From: an uncultured Clostridia bacterium
GTDB taxonomy: Bacteria; Bacillota; Clostridia; TANB77; UBA1234
Direction: 5' to 3'
DNA: 64,000 nucleotides
Assembly: GCA_934132775.1 (NCBI GenBank)
Contig: CAKPAA010000001.1
Location: 85,725 to 149,724 of the forward strand
The notes beneath the pieces are model-generated. The model did no database searches and had not been told where the DNA came from. It saw nothing but the letters and a program-made list of their open reading frames with translations. This document shows positions 43,739 to 54,400 of the stretch, piece after piece. Position numbers and translations under genes: made by a program. Position 1 is the first letter of the stretch; the number at the start of each line of letters is the position of its first letter.

Positions 43739-44113
43739 CTATTTAGCTATGTTTACTCCTATTATTCCACCAACCATTCCTAGTAATATATTGAATATTA
43801 TTGTAGATATTGCATAGCTAGTCAAAGCAAAACCACTTGATGTTACACTGCTTAGCAAATACGTAATCAAAATATAAATTAGGCCTATTAGTCCACCCGT
43901 CTTTAAACCATTTTCTTTTATTTTTATTACAGCCACTGAGCTCGCAATAAACACACTTAATATGCTTATAACAAACATACAAGTTGGTATTGTTGATTCT
44001 GAAACACTTGTATAAGCAAGCACTATTGAGTATATAAAAGTTAATATAAATGTGATTAGATATGCTATTAGCACACTTTTTCCTATTGTTATAATCTTAT
44101 TTTTTCTTTCCAT
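43739..44113 (-). CDS. TIGR04086-type membrane protein
   Basis: A 124-residue protein with four hydrophobic helices. The N-terminal VLIAYLITFILTFIYSIVLAYT, cited here as AYLITFILTFIYSIVLAY, and the C-terminal ILLGMVGGIIGVNIAK resemble the small four-helix TIGR04086 family of Firmicutes, of unknown function. Start ATG follows AAAGGACG; a start at 44131 is less likely. Confidence 0.65.
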   Translation of the reverse strand: MERKNKIITIGKSVLIAYLITFILTFIYSIVLAYTSVSESTIPTCMFVISILSVFIASSVAVIKIKENGLKTGGLIGLIYILITYLLSSVTSSGFALTSYAISTIIFNILLGMVGGIIGVNIAK

Positions 44114-44273
44114 ATTTCCACGTCCTTTCATTTATTAAAATTATATTGAGAGGACTGGCAAAATATGCTCTAAATGTATACAGATACCACTAAATGTGAT
44201 ATAATACTATTTGCTTGGGTGCGATAATTTATGCACACACATTATGAAAAGAACGTAAAAGGAGGTAATTATT

Positions 44274-44540
44274 ATGGAGGCTAATGTATCGACTTATAAA
44301 ACACATTTCTTTTTGAGTAGTATTAATTTACCACTTCCAGACATTTATAAAATCCCATTAAATATTGAGAATGTAGCTCCTGCTAAAAAGAAAAATACTG
44401 GTAGCAATTGCAACAATAAGTCATATAACTTTATTAGCAATATTGTTTGGATTTGTGAAAATTGTGGTCATACACATATTGGAGGCATTTCTCCTGATAC
44501 TTGCCCTATTTGCGGAAAGAAAATGGTTAGTGCCAAATAA
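44274..44540 (+). CDS. Small rubredoxin-like (rubrerythrin C-terminal-type) protein
   Basis: An 88-residue protein. Residues 57-85 form a rubredoxin-like knuckle, WICENCGHTHIGG and CPICGKK, which would bind one iron or zinc through four cysteines. The N-terminal 55 residues (with Lys/Asn-rich middle) match no domain I know and lack the four-helix rubrerythrin core. An electron-transfer role is inferred. ATG lies 9 nt after GGAGG. TATAAT occurs at 44200-44205 with no clear -35. Transcribed from the plus strand, convergent with the Cof-type gene. Confidence 0.75.
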   Translation: MEANVSTYKTHFFLSSINLPLPDIYKIPLNIENVAPAKKKNTGSNCNNKSYNFISNIVWICENCGHTHIGGISPDTCPICGKKMVSAK

Positions 44541-44560
44541 AATAATATTTTTAACTATAT

Positions 44561-44606
44561 AAAAAGCTTCAACTAGATACTTCTAAATATCTAATTGAAG
44601 CTTTTT
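44561..44606. terminator. Bidirectional terminator between convergent genes
   Basis: AAAAAGCTTCAACTAGATA and TATCTAATTGAAGCTTTTT pair over 19 positions (one mismatch on plus, a G-U on minus), with T runs on both strands. Confidence 0.85.
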
Positions 44607-44607
44607 A

Positions 44608-45498
44608 TTATTCGATATTCATCATATTAGATAAGACATACTGCTCTAAAACCATTGCAACTCCATCTTGATCATTTGACGGTGCAATGACCCTAGCAAC
44701 CTCTTTTGCTACTGGTGAACCATTATTCATTGCAACTCCAAGTCCTGCATTTTTTATCATTTCTATATCATTAAAGTTATCACCTATTGCAATAATCTCA
44801 TCATCTTTTATGTTTAACTTATTAGTCAAAGTTTTTATTGCTGTCCATTTATTCGTATTCTTTGGCAGCAATTCTGCATAACTATAACTTAATAAAATAT
44901 CTTTGTCATCTTCTTTTATTATTTTGTTAGAAACGTGCGGCGCTGAGATTAAATCTACGTCATCGTATTCTTTCATTCTGTTTACAATAGAATTGAAAAT
45001 TGGCCTATCCTGGTCGCATACAACTATTCTTATTATTGGGTCATCTGAATTTTCTAAGCATTCTTTACCGCCATACCTAATTTGTGCAACGCCTGTTGCT
45101 TCATCATTACAATTATGTCTTTGCTTATAAAATGCAAGTGCCATATGCCTTAGATCTTTTACTATAATCTCTTTCGTTGTAAATATCATATAATAAATAT
45201 TATTTTCAACACAAGTATTTAAAATTCTAAGAGCTGTCTTTTTATTTATAACAGAAGAATACACCAATTTATCTTCTTGAACATCATATATTGAAGCGCC
45301 ATTATCACATATCATATACCTGTCGACGTCTAATTTTTGTGCTATCATCTTTACAGAATCTGTTACTCTTCCAGACGTTAGCACAACTCTGACACCATTA
45401 TTTACTGTTCTACGTATCATTTCCGCATTTTTTTTACTCAATTCTCCACTTGAATTAAGCAAAGTTCCATCTATATCAATTGCTATAAATTTATACAT
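44608..45498 (-). CDS. Cof-type HAD phosphatase
   Basis: A 296-residue hydrolase. Motif I FIAIDIDGTLLNS holds the nucleophilic Asp, motif II is LTSGRV, and motifs III and IV are NKWTAIKTL and AIGDNFNDIEMIKNAGLGVAM. The C2-type cap lies between. Members dephosphorylate sugar phosphates or flavin and pyridoxal phosphates; substrate unknown. ATG follows TAGGAGACG. It is 8 bp after the transglutaminase-SLH gene and probably co-transcribed with it. Confidence 0.92.
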   Translation of the reverse strand: MYKFIAIDIDGTLLNSSGELSKKNAEMIRRTVNNGVRVVLTSGRVTDSVKMIAQKLDVDRYMICDNGASIYDVQEDKLVYSSVINKKTALRILNTCVENNIYYMIFTTKEIIVKDLRHMALAFYKQRHNCNDEATGVAQIRYGGKECLENSDDPIIRIVVCDQDRPIFNSIVNRMKEYDDVDLISAPHVSNKIIKEDDKDILLSYSYAELLPKNTNKWTAIKTLTNKLNIKDDEIIAIGDNFNDIEMIKNAGLGVAMNNGSPVAKEVARVIAPSNDQDGVAMVLEQYVLSNMMNIE

Positions 45499-45506
45499 GT
45501 CGTCTC

Positions 45507-47072
45507 CTATAAAACGTAAATTTTTCCTTTTATATATCTATCTAATATTACAGCCATTTCTGCTCTTGTTATTGGATTATTGGGTCTAAATGTTCCATCT
45601 GGATATCCATTTATCAAGCCACTAGAATATGCTTTTAGTATGCTATATCTAAAATTAGAATTCCAAATATCTTTGAATGATGCATCTTCAACATCTATAT
45701 CACCTATAAAAGCATCTAGCAAAGCTACAACTTCTGCTCTTGTTATTGGTTTATTCATATTCAATCTTCCTGTTCCAAAAACGTTTGTTATTTGATTAAA
45801 TCCCAAAGCTGATATATCACTCGCATCATCTAAAATAGCAAAGCATTTCATCAAGTAATCGTAATCGGCCTTTGAATAATGTGTTTTATCATAATCTTGA
45901 TAATAATAAACCATTCCTTTTTCTGCTGCTTGTGTGTCATAATACTTTAACAAACGTGATAACATACAAATAAATTCGATTCTAGTAATTTTATTCTCTG
46001 GCCCATATTTGCTATCTGAATAACCATTTACAACATTTTTAGCATATAAAGACTGAATTGCATCAACAGCCCAGTCATACGAACTTAAATCTTTAAATCC
46101 ATTTTGTTTATCTGGTGCTATCGTGTCTTTTTCAACAACTGTTTCAGAAAATACAGTTTCTTTTATCGCTTTCATTCTTCTATTTGGCTTCTCGTGATTA
46201 TATATTCCAATGGCTATGTAATTTGTACCTTTCATACTACAAAAAGAAGCCAAATATGGCTTTCTTTCGCCATTTATCATATATATAACAGTTGGCTCAA
46301 CTGGCACCCAACCAAATTCATCTAAATAAATTTCTGCCCATACGTGATTTAGAAGATTATATCCAATAACTTCATCACCACTCTTGGCATCTTCCAATTG
46401 ATATCCCTCTATTGCTCTACTTGGTATATCAACCGCTCTACACATAGCAACAAATAACGTAGTGAATTCCTCGCAAACTCCCTTCATATTTTTTAAAGCC
46501 GAAAGTGCACCTTTATTAGCATATGCAGAAGAATCATCATAAGACATATTTACATTTACATATTCAAAAATTGCCTCTGCTTTTTTATAATCTGTTGTTG
46601 CCCCATCTGTGATTTGCTTTGCTTTTGATATTAGCTCGGGATCATCAGATTCTATATATTCACTTGGATCTAAGTAAGCCTTTGAATCATCATTTATTGA
46701 TGTGCTTGTCCTTGCAGGGATAAGTTCTTCATAAGACTCAACTTTGCAATCCCTTTTTACTGTTACCTTAAATTTTTCCTTTGGACGTAGGCCACTTACA
46801 TCAAAATAAGCATAAATATTTCCTAAATCGTCTTCTCTTATTTCATCTGGTAAAGGAGTAATAACCACTTCGTTGTCATCCTGATATTGAACAAAATCAA
46901 CATTTCCAATTAAAATTTCAACAAAACCAGAACTTAATGCTCCACTACTTCTCAAACTTTCGTATGTATATTCCTTTGTCAAAATATATTCTTTTTCAGA
47001 TGCAAGTGCAGTTCCAGTTAATAGCACAAATAACATCGTAATCATCAAAAGTATTTTTTTAATATTTTTCAT
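45507..47072 (-). CDS. Secreted transglutaminase-like protein with three SLH domains
   Basis: A 521-residue protein. Its signal peptide (about 1-25) ends TALAS. A beta-domain with FRVTVKRDC-like strand is followed by a transglutaminase-like domain with MKGVCEEFTTLFVAMCR (Cys200) and LNHVWAEIYLDEFGWVPVEPT (His243). The usual Asp is a Glu (259). Three SLH domains (about 325-520) end GYPDGTFRPNNPITRAEMAVILDRY, cited as GTFRPNNPITRAEM, and anchor it to the wall. Peptide cleavage or crosslinking is inferred. ATG follows AAAGGGG. Confidence 0.85.
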   Translation of the reverse strand: MKNIKKILLMITMLFVLLTGTALASEKEYILTKEYTYESLRSSGALSSGFVEILIGNVDFVQYQDDNEVVITPLPDEIREDDLGNIYAYFDVSGLRPKEKFKVTVKRDCKVESYEELIPARTSTSINDDSKAYLDPSEYIESDDPELISKAKQITDGATTDYKKAEAIFEYVNVNMSYDDSSAYANKGALSALKNMKGVCEEFTTLFVAMCRAVDIPSRAIEGYQLEDAKSGDEVIGYNLLNHVWAEIYLDEFGWVPVEPTVIYMINGERKPYLASFCSMKGTNYIAIGIYNHEKPNRRMKAIKETVFSETVVEKDTIAPDKQNGFKDLSSYDWAVDAIQSLYAKNVVNGYSDSKYGPENKITRIEFICMLSRLLKYYDTQAAEKGMVYYYQDYDKTHYSKADYDYLMKCFAILDDASDISALGFNQITNVFGTGRLNMNKPITRAEVVALLDAFIGDIDVEDASFKDIWNSNFRYSILKAYSSGLINGYPDGTFRPNNPITRAEMAVILDRYIKGKIYVL

Positions 47073-47271
47073 TAGTAGACCCCTTTCAGATTAACACTAC
47101 TTATATTGTAGCTATAATTTTAAATAAAATCAATACTAATAATTTTAAATTTCTATTATTTTTGTGTTACAAAAGTTACAAAGTTCAAGAAAATTTTTCA
47201 CATAAATTAAAATTACTATAAGAAAGATAATTGATGTAACAAGTTGTGAAATTCATTACTTTTTATGTATC

Positions 47272-47301
47272 AAAAAAAGACTACCCATCTCTGAGTAGTC
47301 T
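47272..47301 (-). terminator. Terminator of the large SLH-protein gene
   Basis: On the minus strand AGACTAC pairs with GTAGTCT and then seven T residues follow. Confidence 0.88.
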
Positions 47302-47315
47302 AATTTTATTCTTAA

Positions 47316-49805
47316 CTATTTAGCAATTTCTGTTCCGTCATCTTCATTCATTTGGAATTCATGATCTTCTCTTGTTGCTTCAATAATATCTGCAAATAAT
47401 TCATGTCTCTTAGATACATCGCTAAATCCTGATTGTGTCTTTGAGCTAACACTTGCTGGTGCTCTTAATAGGTAGAAGTTTACTAATTGTGCAACTTCAG
47501 CTCTTGTAATTTCTTTATCTAGTTTAATTTCATCATCGTCTGCACTAAGTGGAAGCATATTTAATCTAGCAAGTAATGTTACTTCTTCAAGTGCCCAGTG
47601 TGTATATACTTTCTTGCCATCTACGATATAATATCTTGTTGTATCATTGTATACTTTGATGTTGCTTTCAACATCTTTAACTTCAAGTCCGTCAATTCCT
47701 TCATCCTCAGCATTCATTTCAACCATGCAAGCTAAAATCTTAATAAATTCAGCTCTTGTCATTTTTGCATTTGGTTTAAATGTTCCATTTGTATAACCAT
47801 TGATTAGACCAGCTTTTGAAGCAGCTATAATAGCTTTTTGTGCTTCAACATATGTTTCATCTAGGTCTGAGAATACGTCTGTTACCCTTGTATTCATATA
47901 GTCTAATCCATAAATTCTAGCAAGTACTAATGCACCCTCAGCTCTTGTAATACTAGCATCTGGTCTAAATGTATCTCTACCTGCATCACCTTTCATATAA
48001 GGTTCATGTGTAGTTTTAACTTTTTCATCGTAATCTCTAATAATTAAGTTAATAACTGTTGATCTATCTTTTTCTTTACCAGCCTTATAAATACCTGCTG
48101 TTGGGTAAATTCTCTCTGATGTATATTTTGATTTAGATAAGCTTGTATACTTAATTTCAACAACTTTTGTACCAGCTTCGTCTTCTTTCAAACCATCTTC
48201 AAAAATCCAAGTTATTGTTCCCTTATCTTTGTTAACTGTTCCACCATCAGCATTAACAACGTCAAACTCTAGTGGTAATTCAAGAACTAGTTTAACTTCT
48301 GATGTTATATCATCGCCTGTTCCATTCTTATAATCAACATAGTATGTAACAAGTTCATCTAACGCATATATATTCTTGTTTGCTTTATCTTCCTCTTCAG
48401 AATCGTTTCTTAAATTAACTGCTAATTCAGTTAATTCATCATTTTCTTCCATCCAAGGCTCGATGTCTAATTTTCCATCGACATTTTTAACATATACTAA
48501 TGTGTATACTTTTTCACCTGTGCTTGTTCCATCTTCACCATATGCTTCAACATATAAGTTTAATGTTGTGCCAACACTCTTTGTAGGTACTTTAAATGTT
48601 GCTTTGCTTCCGCTTACTCTCGTTGGATCATCAGAACCAAAACGATATTTAATATAATCTACTTTTGTTTTTGTAGCTGATGCAGTAACTGTTATGTTCT
48701 CTCTACCAACTACATTGTACTTCTTTCCTGCATAAATTGTTTTTGAATCAAGTTTAACATTCATTGTTATATCAGAAGCAGCTGCTGGAATTCTGAATAT
48801 ATAAACTTTTTCACTGATTATTTCACCATCATCATACTCAGCTTTTACATATAGTCTATGAGTTGAACCAGCTTCAAAATATTCTGGTATTCTCATTGAA
48901 TATGAGCTTGTATTTGCTACTTTACTCCAACTATCATTATCCCATTTGAAATATAAGTTTGAAACCCTACCAGATGGTGTAGCTGTAATCTTAAGTGATT
49001 CGTTTGGATTAGCTTCTGTTGTTGAACCAGGTGTTAATGTTTTATTGTTATGAGCTACGTTGATATCTTTTGTTTCAACACTTGGATATTCTAACACAAT
49101 CTTTTGCCAACCTGTTTTTGTTAATGTTTGACCTTTTGTTCCATCATCATTATCTGCAACAGCTTCGATATATAATGTTTTCTTTGAACCAGCTGCAGCT
49201 GTTGGAACTGTAATTTCTAATGTGTTTGATTTTACATCTGTTACTTTCATATTTTCTGTATAATAGTAACCGATATAAGCTATACTAGCTTCATATCCAG
49301 ATGTGCTAGCATTAACTCTAATCTTTTCTCCACCTTTTACTTGGTATGTATTTCCAAAAGTTACTTTGCTACCATTTAAAGTTGCATCCATTGACACTTG
49401 GTGAATATTTGCATCTCTAATGATTACCATATAAACTTTTGTGTCAGCAAATACGCTATTAGCATATCTTGCAGATACATATAATTGGTGTTTTGAACCA
49501 TTTTTGTATTCTGTTGGAACTGGTAATGTGTATGATGAAGTTTTTCCAACTGTCATCCAAGTTTTATTTCCTGCGCCATTAAAGTCCCAAGAAAAGAATA
49601 ATTCCTCTAAGTCATCACCTGTTGCTGAAAGAACAATTGAAGAACCTGGAGTTACGCTTACAGCACCTTTATTTACTAAAGTTGTTGAATTGTAACTAGC
49701 ACTTACTTCTTTGTTTGCAGCATTTACTATTACTAGTGGCAATACTACTAAAGAAATCATTACTATTGCTAATACTAATGAAATTCTCTTTTTAAAAATA
49801 TTCAT
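47316..49805 (-). CDS. Large SLH-domain surface protein with alternating Ig-like repeats
   Basis: An 829-residue secreted protein. After a signal peptide (1-31) come four Ig-like repeats in an A-B-A-B order: A1 about 31-131 and A2 248-341 share SYTLPVP/SYSMRIP and HQLYVSARY/HRLYVKAEY. B1 137-241 and B2 347-441 share KTLYIEAV/LNLYVEAY. A DUF11-like domain (480-590) with YVDYKNGTGDDIT precedes three SLH domains (605-829). It is probably a major envelope or S-layer-like protein. ATG follows AGGAGG at 9 nt. An earlier start at 49862 lacks a site. Confidence 0.85.
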   Translation of the reverse strand: MNIFKKRISLVLAIVMISLVVLPLVIVNAANKEVSASYNSTTLVNKGAVSVTPGSSIVLSATGDDLEELFFSWDFNGAGNKTWMTVGKTSSYTLPVPTEYKNGSKHQLYVSARYANSVFADTKVYMVIIRDANIHQVSMDATLNGSKVTFGNTYQVKGGEKIRVNASTSGYEASIAYIGYYYTENMKVTDVKSNTLEITVPTAAAGSKKTLYIEAVADNDDGTKGQTLTKTGWQKIVLEYPSVETKDINVAHNNKTLTPGSTTEANPNESLKITATPSGRVSNLYFKWDNDSWSKVANTSSYSMRIPEYFEAGSTHRLYVKAEYDDGEIISEKVYIFRIPAAASDITMNVKLDSKTIYAGKKYNVVGRENITVTASATKTKVDYIKYRFGSDDPTRVSGSKATFKVPTKSVGTTLNLYVEAYGEDGTSTGEKVYTLVYVKNVDGKLDIEPWMEENDELTELAVNLRNDSEEEDKANKNIYALDELVTYYVDYKNGTGDDITSEVKLVLELPLEFDVVNADGGTVNKDKGTITWIFEDGLKEDEAGTKVVEIKYTSLSKSKYTSERIYPTAGIYKAGKEKDRSTVINLIIRDYDEKVKTTHEPYMKGDAGRDTFRPDASITRAEGALVLARIYGLDYMNTRVTDVFSDLDETYVEAQKAIIAASKAGLINGYTNGTFKPNAKMTRAEFIKILACMVEMNAEDEGIDGLEVKDVESNIKVYNDTTRYYIVDGKKVYTHWALEEVTLLARLNMLPLSADDDEIKLDKEITRAEVAQLVNFYLLRAPASVSSKTQSGFSDVSKRHELFADIIEATREDHEFQMNEDDGTEIAK

Positions 49806-49914
49806 AAATAAAAACCTCCTAACATATTCCGTGAATCTCATCACCTTTTTATATATTAGCACAATTTTACCAAAAATGCAACATAATTATGTAAATTATT
49901 TGTTTTTTCCCACA

Positions 49915-49941
49915 ATAAAAGCGCCCCTTATAGGACGCTTC
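49915..49941 (-). terminator. Terminator of the SASP gene
   Basis: On the minus strand AAGCGTCC pairs with GGGCGCTT (one G-U), then TTATTG; the T run is short. Confidence 0.75.
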
Positions 49942-49958
49942 AATAATATTCTTAAAAC

Positions 49959-50159
49959 TTATTTGCCTGACATTTGGCTTTCAGCTTGCTGAATCATTTT
50001 CTTAACCATATTACCACCGATTGTTCCGGCTTGCTTAGATGTTAAGTCACCATTATAACCTTGTTTTAGGTTAACACCAACTTCACTAGCAACTTCTTGT
50101 TTGAACTTATTCATTGCCTCTTTAGCTCCTGGTACTTCATAAGAACCTGTTTTTGCCAT
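49959..50159 (-). CDS. Alpha/beta-type small acid-soluble spore protein
   Basis: A 66-residue SASP that coats and protects spore DNA. The GPR-protease site lies in FKQEVASEVGVNL, and DLTSKQAGTIGGNMVKKMI is the second conserved half. ATG at 50159 lies 7 nt after GGAGGTG; longer in-frame extensions upstream are not translated with a site. A sigma-F/G-like -10 (CGAACTA) about 48 bp upstream with a weak -35 (TGTGAG, 18-nt spacer) suggests forespore expression; this promoter is tentative. Confidence 0.93.
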   Translation of the reverse strand: MAKTGSYEVPGAKEAMNKFKQEVASEVGVNLKQGYNGDLTSKQAGTIGGNMVKKMIQQAESQMSGK

Positions 50160-50358
50160 TATATTCACCTCCGAATAATGTTTATCACCTATAGTTCGAA
50201 AGCTAAATTTATATAGCTCACAAACTATAATCTCGAAAAGACTTTTAATCTTTTCAATTATATATTGTGCATTACTCGGCTTTTTAAACCTGGTATTTTG
50301 TGCCTTTTTATCAAATTTATGAAAATCATTTTTCAAACTTCATAACTATAATATAACC

Positions 50359-50398
50359 AAAAATAGCGTTCCAAAAACAATAAACATTTTTGAAACGC
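50359..50398 (-). terminator. Rho-independent terminator after hpf
   Basis: On the minus strand GCGTTTCAAAAA pairs with TTTTTGGAACGC (12 bp, one G-U), then TATTTTTGG. Confidence 0.9.
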
Positions 50399-50418
50399 CA
50401 TCTCTATGGATTTTATAT

Positions 50419-50949
50419 TTATTCAGGTATTACAATTCCTAATGAACCATCATTCTTCTTATAAATTACATTTACTTCGTTTGTTTCAACATTTATGAAA
50501 GGCATAAATAATTTATCTCTTTCAGATTGTAATTTTAATTTTGCATCTTCGACAGTTATTGGCTTAATATCATATGTAACAGTCTTTGTAATGTCTCCCT
50601 CGTGCTCCGTGCTATTTCCTTTGAATAAGTTCATAACTTTGTCTTTTAATGATGCATCTTTGTTTTTCTCAACTCTTTTTTCCTTTTCTTTTCTTAATTG
50701 TCTTTCAGCTTTATCTATTGCTAAATCAATTGAAGCGTATAAGTCGTCGTTTCTTTCTTCTATTCTTATAAATTCACCGTTTTGGCTTATTTGAATTTCA
50801 ACAATTTGTTCTTCTCTTTCAACACTGCAAACAACAGTAACTTCTGTGTTTTTTCCTTCAAATTTTTCTAATCTTTCAACTCTTTTTTCTACATATTCTC
50901 TTATTGCATCTGTAATCTCAATGTTTTTTCCTACTACTTTAATATTCAT
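50419..50949 (-). CDS. hpf: Ribosome hibernation-promoting factor, long form
   Basis: A 176-residue protein with an N-terminal HPF/RaiA fold (IEITDAIREYVEKRVERLEKF, ASIDLAIDKAERQLRK) joined by a linker to a C-terminal dimerisation domain with FINVETNEVNVIYKKNDGSLGIVIPE, cited as FINVETNEVNVIYKKND. Long HPF dimerises two 70S ribosomes into inactive 100S particles in stationary phase. ATG follows AAGGAGGAATTG. It is downstream of a DUF1294 gene. Confidence 0.96.
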   Translation of the reverse strand: MNIKVVGKNIEITDAIREYVEKRVERLEKFEGKNTEVTVVCSVEREEQIVEIQISQNGEFIRIEERNDDLYASIDLAIDKAERQLRKEKEKRVEKNKDASLKDKVMNLFKGNSTEHEGDITKTVTYDIKPITVEDAKLKLQSERDKLFMPFINVETNEVNVIYKKNDGSLGIVIPE

Positions 50950-50977
50950 AACAATTCCTCCTTAAAATCTTTATGCG

Positions 50978-51358
50978 TTATGCTGCTATTCCAACAAACA
51001 CACTATATGATAGTATTAAAAAGTGAAGCAAAATCGCTAGTGGGACACCGACTAAAAACTTTTGGTGCAAAGTCTTATGCTTGTATTTATACATTGCATA
51101 GTATTCTCCAAGTCCACCACCTGAAAAAGCGACTATTAAAAGTGTGCTTTCTCTTATTCTTCTTGCATTTGGTGTTTTCGCTAGTTCTTTGTCCTTTTTC
51201 ATCAAAAATACTGCTAATAGATTTACCAACACAAGATACACAATTATAGCAATATAGTTGTTAATAAATATTACTGAAATTATACCTTGCATTATAGATG
51301 AAATCACACCAACTACTGTTTCAAATATTTTATTTATAACTTCATTATCTGCCCCCAA
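50978..51358 (-). CDS. DUF1294 membrane protein
   Basis: A 126-residue protein with three to four hydrophobic helices. The conserved FSGGGLGEYYAMYKYKHKT and HQKF motif defines DUF1294. Function is unknown. The N-terminal 40 residues (MGADNEVINKIFETVV) are an amphipathic or membrane helix not shared with short homologues. The start is a TTG after GGAGGTGATGCG. It lies 28 bp upstream of hpf. Confidence 0.8.
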   Translation of the reverse strand: MGADNEVINKIFETVVGVISSIMQGIISVIFINNYIAIIVYLVLVNLLAVFLMKKDKELAKTPNARRIRESTLLIVAFSGGGLGEYYAMYKYKHKTLHQKFLVGVPLAILLHFLILSYSVFVGIAA

Positions 51359-51469
51359 AACGCATCACCTCCGTTAGCTCTACTTAAAATTTGCTAACTT
51401 ACTTCATATTTTTAACTAGTGCTTTGTAAATCTATTATACCATAAAATAATTTTTAGCAAACTATTTTT

Positions 51470-54400
51470 TTAAAAAGTAAACAAACTCATTTGATTACTT
51501 TCTGTCATTCCTTTTAAGCAATTTGCATTCTTCAATAATTCTACTGTTGATTTTCCAATACCAGCTCTTAATTTTAATTCTTCAATAGACATAAACTTTC
51601 CACCCTCTTCTCTTGCTCTTTGAATATTTTCTGCCGCAACCGTGCCAAGTCCACCAACACTATTAAGAGGAGGTCTTATCATTCCATCTTCAATTAAAAA
51701 TTTCTTAGCATCAGATTTATATAAATCAATTGGCAAGAAACTCATACCTCTTTCATACATTTCTAATACCAATTCCAAAATTGAATACATATTCTTGTCT
51801 TTTGTTGAAGCATTATTTCCTTGCAAGTCAATTTCTCTCATTTTATTTATTACTTTTTCTTTTCCATATATCATCGAATCACTATCAAATTCATCTGCTC
51901 TGATTGAATAGAAAGCTGCATAATAAGCAAGTGGTATATGTACTTTAAACCAAGCTATTCTAAATGCCATTGTTACGTACGCTGCTGCGTGAGCTTTAGG
52001 GAACATATACTTAATTTTCTTACAAGAAGCAATATACCAGTCTGGCACATTATTCTCTCTCATAAGTTGTTCTTGTTCTTCTGATAATCCTCTACCTTTA
52101 CGAACACTCTCCATTATCTTAAATGATGGTTTTGGAGGTAATCCTTTTTTAATTAAATAAAGCATAATATCATCTCTTGTACATATCGCTTCTTCCAGTT
52201 TTATAGTGCCATCTTCAATAAGAGTTTGAGCATTATTTAACCAAACGTCTGTACCATGTGATAATCCAGATATTCTTAGCAACTCTTCAAACATTGTTGG
52301 CTTTGTATCAACAAGCATTCCACGAACGAATTTTGTTCCAAACTCTGGCACTCCAAAAGTTCCAACTTCTGAATGAATTTGTTCTGGGGTAACTCCTAGT
52401 GCCTTAGTCGATGAGAAAATAGACATCGTCTCTTTATCATCCAAAGGAATTTTTTGTGGGTCGACTCCCGTTATATCTTGCAACATTCTTATCATTGTAG
52501 GATCATCGTGACCTAGTATATCAAGTTTTAAAAGGTTTTGATCAATTGAGTGATAATCAAAATGCGTTGTTATAATATCACTATCAGGGTCATCAGCTGG
52601 GTGTTGTACTGGACAAAACTCATATATTTCATAACCTATTGGAACAACTATAATTCCACCTGGGTGCTGACCACTAGTTCTTTTTACACCTGTACAACCA
52701 AGAGCTAATCTCATTGTTTCTGCATTATTTATAGGAATATGTCTTTCCTCATAATATTTCTTAACATATCCATAAGCCGTCTTATCTGCTATTGTACCAA
52801 TCGTTCCAGCTTTAAAAGTTGTGCCTTTACCAAAAATAACCTCGGTATATCTATGAGCCTTGGCCTGATATTCTCCCGAGAAGTTAAGGTCAATATCGGG
52901 TTCCTTATCACCGTCAAATCCCAAGAAAGTCTCAAATGGTATATCCATACCATCTTTATCTAATTTTGCACCACATTTAGGACAAAACTTATCCGGCAAG
53001 TCAAAGCCATTCTTAACTCCATAATCTGTAAAGTCTGAATATTTACAATTTGGACATCTATAATGTGGTGGAAGTGAGTTAACCTCTGTTATACCAGTCA
53101 TATTAGCAACAAATGATGAACCAACAGATCCTCTTGAACCAACCAAGTATCCATCCTCATTTGATTTATGAACCAGTTTTTGCGCAATAATGTACATAAC
53201 GGAGAAACCATTTTTTATAATAGAGTCTAGTTCCTTATTTACACGTTGCTCAACTATTTCAGGAAGTGGATTTCCATATAATTCAGTAGCTCTCTTCATC
53301 GTTATATTTCTAATAGTATCTTCACAACCATCAATGTGAGGTGCTGCTTTGTAATCAGCGATTGGGTCAATTTTTTCACACATATCTGCAATTTTGTTTG
53401 TGTTTGTTACAACAACTTCATATGCTTTTTCTTTTCCAAGATATTGGAATTCTTTTAGCATTTCTTCTGTTGTTCTATAATATAGAGGTGGCTGATCGTC
53501 TGCATCTTCATAGCCTTGCCCCGCTTGCAAAATTCTTCTATATATTTCATCTTCTGGATTCATAAAGTGAACATCGCAAGTTGCAACAACAGGCTTATCT
53601 AGTTTCTCGCCAAGTGCAACAATTTTTCTATTAAAATCCATAAGTGTATCAACACTTGGAACAGTGCCGTTTTTAACCATAAACATATTGTTTCCAAGTG
53701 GCTGAATTTCTAAATAGTCATAAAATTCTGCAATTGCTTCAATCTCATCATCCGGTTTGCCATCAACTATCGCTCTGAACAATTCACCTTGTTCACACGC
53801 GCTTCCTATAATCAAGCCTTCCGAATATTTTGCAAGTAAACTTTTTAACATTCTAGGTTTCTTATAAAAATAGTTAACGTGTGAAAACGAAATCAACTTA
53901 TATAAATTTTTAAGTCCAATCTTATTTTTTGCCAACACTATTGCGTGATATGTTGGTAATGTCTTGTAATTAACATCTTTTGATAACATTTGATCTAAAT
54001 CTTTTAAATCAAATATTTCTTTTTCTCTCAAATTTTGAAGCATAACATTAAATACTGCAACAAGAGTCTCGACATCGGCTAATGCTCTGTGAGCCACATC
54101 AACTTTAATTCCAAGTTTTTCAGCGATTATTCCTAATTTATATCTTTTAAAATCAGGGAATAATTCCTTAGCAAGTGCCAAAGTATCAATATATGTGTTG
54201 CTAAACTCTAAGCCTAACTTTTCAGCATTATATTTTATAAAACCAACATCAAAATTGGCGTTATGTGCAACAATTATTCCATCGCCAACAAATTCAATAA
54301 CCTTAGGCATAACTTTATCTATCGTTTCAGCATCTTTTACCATATCGTCTGTAATATTAGTTACTTCAACAACTCTTTGAGGTATTGGTTTTTCAGGATT

